From: Paenarthrobacter ilicis
Lineage (GTDB): Bacteria > Actinomycetota > Actinomycetes > Actinomycetales > Micrococcaceae
DNA length: 64,000 nucleotides
Assembly (NCBI RefSeq): GCF_016907545.1
Contig: NZ_JAFBCD010000001.1
Location: 248,001-312,000 of the forward strand
Reading direction: 5' to 3'
Under the pieces are notes generated by a model. That model had not been told where the DNA came from. It saw only the letters and a list, made by a program, of their open reading frames with translations, and searched no databases. Position 1 is the stretch's first letter, and each line of letters starts with the position of its first letter. Positions 1-8,770 of the stretch are shown here, piece after piece. A program made the position numbers and the translations under genes.

Positions 1-14
1 CCCGGGCCGCTGCC

Positions 15-1628
15 ATGGCTGCGGCCGGCGATCCCCGGATTATCGCCATGGTCCGGCAGGGCGACACGGAGGCCTTCGATGAGCTGTACCAGCGGCATCT
101 CAGTGTGGCCGTTTATGTAGCCCGCTCCCAGACTGACAACCCCAGCGATGCCGATGACGTTGTGGCTGAATCCTTCGCTTCCATCTTCCAGCAGTTGATG
201 GAGGGAAAGGGGCCGGATGAGTTCTTTCGGTCCTACCTCCTGACGGTGGTGCGGAGGACCGCCCACGACCGGAACCGCAAAGCCCGCCGGATGCCCACAT
301 CAGTGGACGACTCTGTGCTGGATTCCCCTGTCCTGGACCACGATCCGGTTCTCAGCGACCTCGAGTCGGGGATCATGGCCAAAGCCTTCAAATCCCTGCC
401 GGAACGGTGGCAGGCCGTTTTGTGGCACTTGGATATTGAAGGCTTGAAGCCTGCAGCGGTGGCGCCCTTTGTGGGGCTCTCGCCCAACGGGGTATCCTCG
501 CTGGCCATCCGTGCCCGCGAGGGATTGCGGCAAGCCTATCTGCAGCAGCACATTACCCGGACAGTGGATGAAGGCTGCGAGGAATACGCCAGCCAACTGG
601 GCAAATATGCCCGCAACGCTTTGAAGCGAACATCCCAGGAGAAAGTGAGCGCCCACCTCGAGGGGTGTGCCAAATGCACTGCCCTGCTGATTGAGCTCAA
701 CGATGTCCAGGGCGGCATGAAGGCCATCCTGTTCCCGGTCATCACCGGCGTCACGTTCACGCCCGGCTTCCTCACCGCTGCCGGCCAGGGAACCCATGGC
801 CCTGCGGTTGCTTCCAGCGCGGGACGTCCGGCCCCGCGGCGCGTGCAGGGTATTCCTGCCGGACGGGGGAGCATGGGTGGGGCGTGGAAGCTGACGATCG
901 CCATAGTGGCAGCGGCCATGGCATTGGTGGCGGCCCTGGCGTGGGTCCTGCAACAGAACGCGGGATCCGGTGCGGGGAACAGCAACCCGGCAGCGAACAG
1001 CACCACCCAGTCCGCCGCAGGCAAGGATGCGCCGCCAGCTTCTGCCCAGGACCCCAATCCCGGCGGGGAAACTCCCGGATCGTCAACCTCCCCAAGCCCC
1101 GGAGGCAGTGCAGCCTCGGCTCCCGCTGATTCGGAGAAAGCACCCGGTACGACGGCGGGAGGTTCAGCCGCCGTCGGAGGTCCTCCGGGTTCCGCATCGC
1201 GGGGCGGTGTGGTTGTGGTGGACTCGGGCACCATAGTGTCCGCGCCGGAGCCCAAGGGTTCTGCAGGGGTGTCACCTTCCAGCAGCCCGGTCCGTGCGGA
1301 CTTCTCGGCAGGAGAGGCTGCAGAAAGCGACCAGCGGGAGCTGAAAGTTCGGTTCAGCCTGGCGGGCGAAATGCCGCCGGGCCCTGCAACAGTGGATTTC
1401 AGCTTCCCGGACCAGACCACCTTCCGCGCAGGTGCCACCGTGCCGGGTGGGTGGACATGCGACGAAACTGAACGCGGGATCCGGTGCGCCACCGGTTCCT
1501 TGGAGCCGGGGGACCTGGAGTTCGCGTTCGGTGCTGTCCTGTCAGGGCCCGGCGAATGGGGAACATTGAACTACGTGTTCAGCGGTCAGAACATCACCTC
1601 AAGGTCGTTCACGAACCAGTTCAATTAG
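15..1628 (+). CDS. Sigma-70 family (ECF-like) sigma factor fused to a membrane-anchored extracytoplasmic domain
   Basis: The first ~175 residues are an RNA polymerase sigma factor. Region 2 lies at about 20-100 and includes the DADDVVAESFASIFQQL helix. Region 4 lies at about 120-178, with SLPERWQAVLWHLDIEG followed by a helix-turn-helix. Residues ~188-220 carry a Cys/His cluster (HLEGCAKC) typical of zf-HC2 anti-sigma domains. A single membrane helix follows at ~291-312 (LTIAIVAAAMALVAALAW), then a long Pro/Ser/Gly/Ala linker and a ~100-residue C-terminal domain predicted outside the cell. One chain therefore seems to hold the sigma factor, a zinc-finger anti-sigma module and an external sensor or wall-anchored domain. 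The reading frame is open to the window edge, so the true start may lie upstream. It is likely linked to the secreted protein encoded just downstream. Confidence 0.8.
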   Translation: MAAAGDPRIIAMVRQGDTEAFDELYQRHLSVAVYVARSQTDNPSDADDVVAESFASIFQQLMEGKGPDEFFRSYLLTVVRRTAHDRNRKARRMPTSVDDSVLDSPVLDHDPVLSDLESGIMAKAFKSLPERWQAVLWHLDIEGLKPAAVAPFVGLSPNGVSSLAIRAREGLRQAYLQQHITRTVDEGCEEYASQLGKYARNALKRTSQEKVSAHLEGCAKCTALLIELNDVQGGMKAILFPVITGVTFTPGFLTAAGQGTHGPAVASSAGRPAPRRVQGIPAGRGSMGGAWKLTIAIVAAAMALVAALAWVLQQNAGSGAGNSNPAANSTTQSAAGKDAPPASAQDPNPGGETPGSSTSPSPGGSAASAPADSEKAPGTTAGGSAAVGGPPGSASRGGVVVVDSGTIVSAPEPKGSAGVSPSSSPVRADFSAGEAAESDQRELKVRFSLAGEMPPGPATVDFSFPDQTTFRAGATVPGGWTCDETERGIRCATGSLEPGDLEFAFGAVLSGPGEWGTLNYVFSGQNITSRSFTNQFN

Positions 1629-1787
1629 GGACCCAGGGGAGATCCGCAGCCCTCCCAAAGATTCTTTAAAACTTTTTCGATTTTTCGCGTCACGAATCGG
1701 TGCCTGCCCACACTATCCCAGTGAGGTTCCCTATGTTCGGTTCCTCGCTGTCATTTTCCGGGTAGTAACTGAAGGACCAGCGCACTG

Positions 1788-4574
1788 ATGAACCACGCAC
1801 ACCTCCACCGATTCCTGACTGCCGCTCTGGCAGCCGTGGTGTTGTTCGCGGGCATCTGTATCAGTTCATCTGAGCCGGCATCGGCCACGCTCGCCGGTAG
1901 GCCTGGCCTGGTTCAGCCCGGCAACGTTGTGTACAGCGAGGACTTCTCCAGCCGGGATGCAACCGGCTCCGCCATCAGTCTCCTCGACTACGCCGGCGGC
2001 CCATCGGCTGCTTACGGAAGCTACGCCGCGGACGTTGCCTATACGCCGGCAGGCGGGCAATGCAACGGATGGATACTGAACTCCTTGAGCCCGCTTCCGC
2101 AGGCCGACACCGGGTGTGCGCGCAACCAGCCCGGAGGGTGGCAGCAGGTGCAGGCCATGGCAATCGCCCTGGGCCAAGCACAAGGGCAAAGCCCGGCTGA
2201 GGCAGCCCGCAACCAAGTCCTTTCTGAGTACACCAACCACGCCAGCGGGCAGATCGACCCAGGCATCCAATTCCGTACGCTGGCAAGCGGGGTGAAGGGC
2301 ATAGCGGGGCATTACTATGCCGTGACCGCCTACTTTGCCCACGTGAACTGCTACGCCGCCCATGCGAAGGAAACCTTCAGCCTCCTGGTGGACGGATCGC
2401 CCCTGGTCCTCAGCGCCGGTCTGGATCCGTGCGGAACCAACACCAGTGGCGGCGGCACTGAGGTCCGCAAGCTTCAATCGGCCGCCTACCGGGTTCCGGC
2501 GGGTACTGCACCGTCGCTGGGTTTGGAGGTGCGGAATGAAGCCCACAGCGGAGCGGGCAACGATGTCGCCTTCGACGCAGCGCAGATCGTGGACGTCACA
2601 CCCCAGCTGGACGTGGAATTCAGCCCCTCCCTCATTGGCCCCGGTGGCACCTCCACGGTGACCCTCACCGTGACCAACACCAGCGATCTGCTGGCCAAGA
2701 GCGACTGGTCCCTGGTGAACAACCTGCCGCCCGGCGTCGTGATTGCAGAATCGCCCTCCGTGGGCGGCACGTGCGCGCAGGGGACGGGAAGCGCTCCCTT
2801 GGTCATAGCGGCCCATGCGGGTGGAGGAGAGATTTCGGTGGCGGGAGGGGATCTCCTCCAAGGTATGGCGTCCTGCACCATCAGCGCTGAGGTCACGGCC
2901 GCTTCGGAGGGGACCTACGCCAACGGTCCGAGCACCATGGACACTTCCCTGAACCCGCCCACCAACTCAACCTTGACGGTTCGCGCCCCACGGCTGGAAA
3001 TCAGCAGCCGCCTGAATGGCTCCAGGCTCAACGATGCCGATCAGTTCACTCCGCAAATTCGCAGTGACCAAGTCACCGGTGGTGTGGTCAGCAACAGCGC
3101 GCACTCGTCCACCACAGGTACGGGCGCGGCTGTGGGTGCAGGGTCCGGCACCACCGGCCAGTTCATCGCTGGTGCAGGCGCCACCTACTACGTCACCCAG
3201 GCGGCTTCCAACCCTTCCGGGTACAGCCGATCCATCACGTGTTCCGATGCCAGCGGGCTGCAGCCGGGCTTGCCCAGCGCTGTGGATTTCACAGGTTCCC
3301 TTGCCCTTGCTCCTGTGGCCGGCGCGGCTATCACGTGTGTCATCACCAACACGGCCACGGCAGTTCCGGCCCTGGAGCTCATCCAGTCCGCTGATGATTC
3401 CGCCCTTCAGTTTCCGGCGGCCGTGGGCAACCGCATCATCTTTTCCTTCACAGCCCGGAACACCGGCAACGTTGCGCTCAAAGGCGTTGCTGTCCAAGCA
3501 GTGATCCCGGGCCTCCCGGACCTGCACTATTCGTGGCCCGGAGTTACGGGAGAACTCTTACCTGGCCAGGCGGCGGTTGCCACGGCCGCTTACGCGGTGA
3601 CGCAGGCAGATATCGACGCCGGACAGGTCACCGGCAGTTCGTCAGCGACCGGCACCCCGGTGGTGGGAAGTCCGTTGCTGCCGGTATCAGCCGAGTCAGT
3701 AACGGCACTGAGCCAATCTCCTGCCATGGCCTTCAGCAGTTCCGCAGATGGTCCGTCTTTGCAGTCGACTCTCGCGCCGGGAGAAGAGGTGAAGTACTGG
3801 TTCACCTCGGAGAACACGGGCAATGTGACCTTGACGGGCGTCACCATCACAGCGGGTCTGCCCGGGTTGTCCACACTGGACTATCACTGGCCCGGTGGTG
3901 CGGGAATCTTGTTGCCGGGCCAGGCCGTCACGGCTTCGGCCCTGTACGCGGTCACCCCCACCGACCTTGCCGCCGGCCGCCTCGGCTCCTGGGCAACTTC
4001 TGCAGCCGTTGCTCCCAACGGTGCTGCCATCCGCCCACCCAACGGGACCATGGATGTGCAGCTGGCCCCTGATTTCGGTATGGAAACATCCACCTCCACC
4101 GACGCTTCAGGGGTGGGCAAAATTGCGAAGCCGGGCGATGTCATCATCCACACTTTCACCCTGAAAAATACGGGCCCAGCGCCCCTGAACGATGTTGTTG
4201 TGAACGGCGGCGAGGCCACTTTCGCCTCCTTGGAGTACTCCTGGCGGGGTGTTCCGGGAACCCTCCTGCCAGGTGAATCCGTCACAGCCACAGCAACCTA
4301 CACCCTCACCCAGGCTGATCTGGCGGCAGGAAGTGTGGCCATCGCCATAACTGCCAGTGCAAGGCCCGGCGGTGGCGAGGCTGTGACCACCAAGCCTGCC
4401 CGGATCACCATGACTTTCCCGCGCCCGGTACCGGAAAATCCCAGTGGACAACAGGGATTCCTGGCCATCACGGGAGCCATGATGGGCGTGCTTCCGATGG
4501 GATTGCTGATAGCCGGACTGGGCCTGGCTCTTTTGGTGATGGGCCGCCGGAAAGGTGCGCATAGGGGCGCGTAA
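1788..4574 (+). CDS. Large secreted surface protein with repeated DUF11/DUF7507-like domains and C-terminal LAITG anchor
   Basis: 928 residues. A signal peptide covers about residues 1-34 (hydrophobic core TAALAAVVLFAGICIS, Ala-rich cleavage region). A ~200-residue Cys-containing domain follows, then DUF11-like beta domains. At least three tandem copies (~530-880) share the pattern FTxxNTGNVxLxGV, then a YxWPG element, LLPGQ and YxVTxxDLAAG, as in DUF7507. The C terminus has LAITG, about 20 hydrophobic residues and a short basic tail (GRRKGAHRGA). LAxTG is the motif known for class E sortases of high-GC actinobacteria, so covalent wall attachment is plausible. No sortase gene is in the window. 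An adhesin or wall role is inference. Confidence 0.75.
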   Translation: MNHAHLHRFLTAALAAVVLFAGICISSSEPASATLAGRPGLVQPGNVVYSEDFSSRDATGSAISLLDYAGGPSAAYGSYAADVAYTPAGGQCNGWILNSLSPLPQADTGCARNQPGGWQQVQAMAIALGQAQGQSPAEAARNQVLSEYTNHASGQIDPGIQFRTLASGVKGIAGHYYAVTAYFAHVNCYAAHAKETFSLLVDGSPLVLSAGLDPCGTNTSGGGTEVRKLQSAAYRVPAGTAPSLGLEVRNEAHSGAGNDVAFDAAQIVDVTPQLDVEFSPSLIGPGGTSTVTLTVTNTSDLLAKSDWSLVNNLPPGVVIAESPSVGGTCAQGTGSAPLVIAAHAGGGEISVAGGDLLQGMASCTISAEVTAASEGTYANGPSTMDTSLNPPTNSTLTVRAPRLEISSRLNGSRLNDADQFTPQIRSDQVTGGVVSNSAHSSTTGTGAAVGAGSGTTGQFIAGAGATYYVTQAASNPSGYSRSITCSDASGLQPGLPSAVDFTGSLALAPVAGAAITCVITNTATAVPALELIQSADDSALQFPAAVGNRIIFSFTARNTGNVALKGVAVQAVIPGLPDLHYSWPGVTGELLPGQAAVATAAYAVTQADIDAGQVTGSSSATGTPVVGSPLLPVSAESVTALSQSPAMAFSSSADGPSLQSTLAPGEEVKYWFTSENTGNVTLTGVTITAGLPGLSTLDYHWPGGAGILLPGQAVTASALYAVTPTDLAAGRLGSWATSAAVAPNGAAIRPPNGTMDVQLAPDFGMETSTSTDASGVGKIAKPGDVIIHTFTLKNTGPAPLNDVVVNGGEATFASLEYSWRGVPGTLLPGESVTATATYTLTQADLAAGSVAIAITASARPGGGEAVTTKPARITMTFPRPVPENPSGQQGFLAITGAMMGVLPMGLLIAGLGLALLVMGRRKGAHRGA

Positions 4575-4622
4575 AAGTTGCCCCACGGTGCGCCGCTCCG
4601 GTGTGCAAGCCTTCGCAGCCTG

Positions 4623-5006
4623 CTACAGGCCTTGGCCGGCCAGCGAATCCCGTCGCTTTTGCCACTGTGCGGCGTGCCAGAACAGCAGGGCTGCGGCAAT
4701 AATCACTGCTGCCAGGATCGCGTAAGGCGCGTTGGACATCAGCAGGAAAGCCACGTGGGCAGACTCGGGCTGTGCGGTCAGGGAGGAGGTGCCGGCACCG
4801 AAGGCCCACAGGCCGAACCAACCCAGCCCGGCAACCAAGACCCACAGCGCCACCACGAACGGGTTTACTGCACGGTTCCGGTGCCCGGCCTGTCCGGACG
4901 GCCGCACCGTTTCCGGGCTTGGATGATGCGGGGCGACGGCCTCCACCGAGTTGCCGTCCTGGTCGATTTCCCGGAATCCCAGACGTTCGTGGACGTGGTC
5001 TTTCAT
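4623..5006 (-). CDS. Small membrane protein, unknown function
   Basis: About 127 residues with a polar N terminus of ~45 residues and two hydrophobic segments: VVALWVLVAGLGWFGLWAFG and, after a short external loop, NAPYAILAAVIIAAALLFWH. A basic tail follows (QWQKRRDSLAG). The ATG at 5006 is preferred because GGGGAG lies a few bases upstream; an in-frame start at 5042 exists. The gene converges on the surface protein and diverges from the siderophore operon. No family was recognised. Confidence 0.6.
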   Translation of the reverse strand: MKDHVHERLGFREIDQDGNSVEAVAPHHPSPETVRPSGQAGHRNRAVNPFVVALWVLVAGLGWFGLWAFGAGTSSLTAQPESAHVAFLLMSNAPYAILAAVIIAAALLFWHAAQWQKRRDSLAGQGL

Positions 5007-5225
5007 GGCTCCCCAACCGCTGTGATCAATGGTTCCCTGCACTCTACTCCCACCACCTGCAACGCCGTCAGGAACGTCCGCGGGCGGGGGCGACGCAGCG
5101 ACGGCGGGAATTGTCCCTGCAATCCGCCTTCCATGAAAGTCAATGACGCGCCGGACTGTTCCGATTTCCGCGAGAAACCGCCTTCAGGGCGAAATAGGTC
5201 ACAAAAGTTTGACGGAAAGGGTTAC

Positions 5226-5244
5226 CTAAGTAAGGCTTACCTTG
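5226..5244. promoter_or_regulatory. DtxR/IdeR-type iron box upstream of desABCD
   Basis: The 19 bases around the core AAGGCTTACCT match about 13 of 19 positions of the actinobacterial iron box (TTAGGTTAGGCTAACCTAA). The site ends 36 bases before the preferred GTG start of the lysine decarboxylase gene. Repression by an iron-loaded DtxR/IdeR protein, with derepression under iron limitation, follows from the known role of such boxes before siderophore genes. The regulator gene is not in this window. Confidence 0.75.
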
Positions 5245-5280
5245 CTAACAAGCGCCCCAACGCAATGGAAGGAAGCTGAC

Positions 5281-6843
5281 GTGACGTCACCTGGTGTCGA
5301 AGAGCGGATTGCTCAGGAGCAGGATTTTGGCTCCAAAGTGGAGTTGGCCCTGGCTGCCACAAACCAATTGTTCAATGCGCGAAATTCGCCCAGCTACGTG
5401 GCGCAGGTTCTTCAAGGAGTCAATGCTGTCTCCACCAAGGTCCAGCGGACCGCCCGGCCGTTCACCGGCGTCGGACATGCGGAGCTGAAGGCCCGCGTTG
5501 GTGCCGTTGACCTGGATCGTCCCCTTCCCGACACCGCCGCGGCGTTGGAAGAACTGGACGATCTGTACCTCAAGGACGCCGTCTATTTCCACGATTCCCG
5601 CTATGCCGCGCACCTGAACTGCCCGGTTGTCATCCCGGCTCTGGTGGGTGAAGCCGTGCTTTCGGCAGTGAACTCCTCCATGGATACGTGGGACCAGAGT
5701 GCCGGCGCCACCATGATTGAGCGACGCCTGATCGACTGGACCACGGAACGCCTTGGTTTTGATGGGAACGCGGACGGGGTGTTCACCTCCGGTGGGAGCC
5801 AGTCCAACTTCCAGGCGCTGCTGATTGCACGGAACCATGCCGTGGCCCAGCTCCGCGTCGGGAATCCGGAAGCCCGCTTGCCGCACTTGCTGGACCGGCT
5901 CCGCATCTTCACCTCGGCGGACAGCCACTTCAGCATCCAGAAGTCGGCGTCCATGCTGGGCCTGGGATTTGACGCCGTGATCGCCATTCCCACCACGGCA
6001 GATCACCGCATGGATCCCGCCGCGCTGGCGGCGGCCTTGGCGGAAGCCCACGACGCCGGCCTTGTACCCATGGCCGTGGTGGCCACCGCCGGGACTACTG
6101 ACTTCGGCTCGGTTGACCCGTTGTCCGAACTTTCCGCGTTGGCCCGCGCCTACGACTCCTGGCTCCATGTGGACGGCGCCTACGGTGGAGGGCTGATTGT
6201 CTCGAACAACCACCGGCACCTGCTCCAGGGAATCCACAATGCGGACTCCGTGACCATCGACTTCCACAAGACGTTCTTCCAGCCGGTCAGTTCCAGTGCG
6301 GTCCTGGTGCGCAACGGCTCCATGATGCGGCACGTGACCTATTACGCCGACTACCTGAACCCGGAGAGTGCCGCCAAGGCGGAAATCCCCAACCAGGTGG
6401 ACAAAAGCATCCAGACCACCCGGCGGTTCGACGCGCTGAAGTTGTGGCTCACCCTGAGGATCATGGGTGCGGAAGCGATCGGTGCCTTGTTTGACGAGGC
6501 CATTGACCTCACCGCACGCGTTGGTTCCTTGCTGGCCGAGGATCCCGATTTCGAACTTGCGGCAGCGCCGCAGCTGAGCACGTTGGTGTTCCGTTTCCGT
6601 CCCGCCGTTGACGGCATGGCCTTGGGTGACGACGCCGCTGATGCCATCAACCCGGCCATCCGTGCCGCCATTTTCGCTTCGGGTGAGGCAGTCATCGCCG
6701 GCACCAAAGTGGGCGGACGCCACTACCTCAAATTCACCCTCCTCAATGCCGAGGCCTCCCTGGGGGACATCCAGGAAATCATTGAACTCATCCGCACTGC
6801 AGGCGCAAGCCTGTTGGGCAACACCACGGAGGCAGCAGCGTGA
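5281..6843 (+). CDS. desA: PLP-dependent lysine decarboxylase of desferrioxamine-type siderophore synthesis
   Basis: A group II pyridoxal-phosphate decarboxylase of ~520 residues. It should convert lysine to cadaverine, the first step of desferrioxamine-type hydroxamate synthesis. The PLP-binding lysine sits in DFHKTFF (Lys330 counted from 5281), and HVDGAYGG is the conserved Asp-containing cofactor motif. GTG 5281 is chosen because GGAAGGAAG lies just upstream; the longer frame from TTG 5242 would begin inside the iron box. Its stop overlaps the start of the next gene (GTGA), so it leads a tightly coupled four-gene operon. A diaminobutyrate decarboxylase is the main alternative on sequence alone; the following genes favour lysine. 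Confidence 0.88.
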   Translation: MTSPGVEERIAQEQDFGSKVELALAATNQLFNARNSPSYVAQVLQGVNAVSTKVQRTARPFTGVGHAELKARVGAVDLDRPLPDTAAALEELDDLYLKDAVYFHDSRYAAHLNCPVVIPALVGEAVLSAVNSSMDTWDQSAGATMIERRLIDWTTERLGFDGNADGVFTSGGSQSNFQALLIARNHAVAQLRVGNPEARLPHLLDRLRIFTSADSHFSIQKSASMLGLGFDAVIAIPTTADHRMDPAALAAALAEAHDAGLVPMAVVATAGTTDFGSVDPLSELSALARAYDSWLHVDGAYGGGLIVSNNHRHLLQGIHNADSVTIDFHKTFFQPVSSSAVLVRNGSMMRHVTYYADYLNPESAAKAEIPNQVDKSIQTTRRFDALKLWLTLRIMGAEAIGALFDEAIDLTARVGSLLAEDPDFELAAAPQLSTLVFRFRPAVDGMALGDDAADAINPAIRAAIFASGEAVIAGTKVGGRHYLKFTLLNAEASLGDIQEIIELIRTAGASLLGNTTEAAA

Positions 6844-8183
6844 GCACCCCGAACAATGGCAGGATTTACGACGTTGCGGGCATCGGCGTCGGACCCTTCA
6901 ACCTGGGCCTGGCCGCACTGAGCGAGCCGCTGGAGAACCTGGATTGCGTGTTCGTTGACCGCCGGGACTCTTTCGACTGGCACCCCGGCATGATGCTGGA
7001 GCCGGCGCACCTGCAGGTCCCGTTCATGGCGGACCTCGTCACCCTGGCTGACCCGACGTCGCCGTTCTCTTTCCTGAACTTCCTGAAGCAGACGGGCCGG
7101 TTGTACCGCTTCTATATCCGGGAGAACTTCTACCCGCTGCGTGCCGAGTACAACCAGTACTGCCAGTGGGTGGCAGGCCAGCTTGAGTCTGTTCGTTTTA
7201 GCACGGATGTGCTTGATGTGACGTACGACGACGGTGTGTACCACCTTTCGGTGCAGGGCCCCGCTGGCGCTGAGGTGCTTCGCGCCCGCAGGCTGGTCCT
7301 GGGCACGGGCACTTCCCCCTACGTGCCGGACTCCTGTGCGGGAATTGTGGAGGCCGGGGGACTGGTCCTCCACAACGCCGACTACCTGTCGAGGAAGAGT
7401 GAGCTGCAGGCCAAGCGGAGCATCACCATCGTGGGCAGCGGCCAGAGCGCGGCGGAGCTTTACTACGAACTCCTTCAGGAAATCGACGTCTACGGCTACC
7501 AGCTCAACTGGGTGACCCGCTCCGGCCGCTTCTTCCCGCTTGAGTACACCAAGCTCACGCTTGAAATGACCTCGCCGGAGTACGTGGACTACTTCCACTC
7601 GCTCCCGGGTGAGCAGCGGGATTCCCTGATCAAGAGCCAGAAGAACCTCTACAAGGGCATCAACTCGGACCTGATCGACGACATCTACGATCTCCTGTAC
7701 ACCAAGAGCCTCTCCGGGATGGTGGACACCCAGCTGCACACCCACTCATCCCTGACGGCAGCCTCGTGGGACGAGGCTTCGGCCACCCACACGCTCCAGC
7801 TTCACCACGAAGAGCACGGCCGGGACTACACCCTGGAGTCTGAAGCCGTGGTTCTCGCGACCGGGTACAGCTACAAGGAGCCCGCCTTCCTGGCAGGCAT
7901 CCAGGACCGTATCCGCCGCGACGCCAAGGGCCGCTTCGAGGTAGAGCGCAACTACGGGACCGGAGTGGAACCCGGCGAGATCTTCGTCCAGAACGCGGAG
8001 CTGCACACGCATGGCTTCGTCACCCCGGACCTCGGCATGGCTGCCTACCGCAATTCCTGCATCCTGCGGGAAATCACCGGCCGCGAGGTCTACCCGATCG
8101 AGCGCAGCATCGCGTTCCAGCAGTTCGGCGCGCCCGCACCGGTGCCTGCCTCCGTTCCGGAAACCGCAGGGGCAACCGTATGA
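6840..8183 (+). CDS. desB: L-lysine/cadaverine N-hydroxylase (FAD- and NADPH-dependent)
   Basis: 447 residues of the IucD/SidA/PvdA N-hydroxylating monooxygenase family. The N-terminal GIGVGPFNLGLA is the FAD-binding loop and IVGSGQSAAE at ~195 is the NADPH-binding Rossmann motif. A conserved C-terminal ATGYSY element follows. In a Des pathway it hydroxylates cadaverine to N-hydroxycadaverine. The GTG start overlaps the upstream stop by four bases, and its own stop overlaps the next ATG (ATGA), so translational coupling is expected. The product should be cytoplasmic. Confidence 0.9.
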   Translation: MSTPNNGRIYDVAGIGVGPFNLGLAALSEPLENLDCVFVDRRDSFDWHPGMMLEPAHLQVPFMADLVTLADPTSPFSFLNFLKQTGRLYRFYIRENFYPLRAEYNQYCQWVAGQLESVRFSTDVLDVTYDDGVYHLSVQGPAGAEVLRARRLVLGTGTSPYVPDSCAGIVEAGGLVLHNADYLSRKSELQAKRSITIVGSGQSAAELYYELLQEIDVYGYQLNWVTRSGRFFPLEYTKLTLEMTSPEYVDYFHSLPGEQRDSLIKSQKNLYKGINSDLIDDIYDLLYTKSLSGMVDTQLHTHSSLTAASWDEASATHTLQLHHEEHGRDYTLESEAVVLATGYSYKEPAFLAGIQDRIRRDAKGRFEVERNYGTGVEPGEIFVQNAELHTHGFVTPDLGMAAYRNSCILREITGREVYPIERSIAFQQFGAPAPVPASVPETAGATV

Positions 8184-8770
8184 GCTTCACGTTCCGGCCC
8201 GTCGATCCTGGAGCGGACGCACCTGTCCTCCACAGCTGGGTGAGCCAAGAGTACGCCCGCTTCTGGGGCATGGTCTCGGCCACTGAGCAGGACGTTGTGG
8301 AGGAGTACACGCGCATCGCGGATTCCGCCCACCACCAGGCGTTTCTAGGGCTCGACGACGGCGTTCCCGCCTTCCTAATGGAGCGGTACCGTCCTGAGTC
8401 CTCGCCGTTGGCGGACGTCTATGAGGTCCAGTCCGGGGATGTTGGCATGCACCTTCTGGTGTCTCCACCCTCCGGTGGCCCGCAGCCAGGGTTCACCACC
8501 GCCGTCATGCAGTCCGTCATGGCGGAGCTGTTCGACGACCCCGCAACCCGGCGGATCGTGGTCGAGCCCGATGCCCGCAACCACAAGATCCATGTCTTGA
8601 ACCAGAAAGTGGGTTTCCGCCCGCAGCGGGTGGTGACACTTCCCGGCGTCGATCCTGCCGAAGACCATAAGGAAGCTCTGCTGAGCTTCTGCACCCGCGA
8701 GGATTTCCTCGCCACCCTGACCCCGATTCTGGCCGCGCCCGCCGCGGCGACCAGAGGAGATTCCCTGTGA
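8180..8770 (+). CDS. desC: GNAT/IucB-type acyltransferase of siderophore synthesis
   Basis: 196 residues resembling the AlcB/IucB/RhbD acyl-CoA N-acyltransferases. Recognisable parts are FRPVDPGADAP at the start, the central DVGMHLL strand, and RIVVEPDARNHKIHVLN with KVGFRPQR, which form the acyl-CoA fold characteristic of siderophore acyltransferases. The expected role is transfer of a succinyl or acetyl group from CoA to N-hydroxycadaverine, making the hydroxamate. It overlaps both neighbours by four bases. The acyl donor cannot be read from sequence. Confidence 0.87.
   Translation: MSFTFRPVDPGADAPVLHSWVSQEYARFWGMVSATEQDVVEEYTRIADSAHHQAFLGLDDGVPAFLMERYRPESSPLADVYEVQSGDVGMHLLVSPPSGGPQPGFTTAVMQSVMAELFDDPATRRIVVEPDARNHKIHVLNQKVGFRPQRVVTLPGVDPAEDHKEALLSFCTREDFLATLTPILAAPAAATRGDSL

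Noticed and set aside
536..1492. 318-codon minus-strand frame opposite the sigma factor gene
   Set aside because: Composition is Pro/Arg-rich and typical of the antisense of a GC-rich gene; the plus-strand frame has clear sigma motifs.
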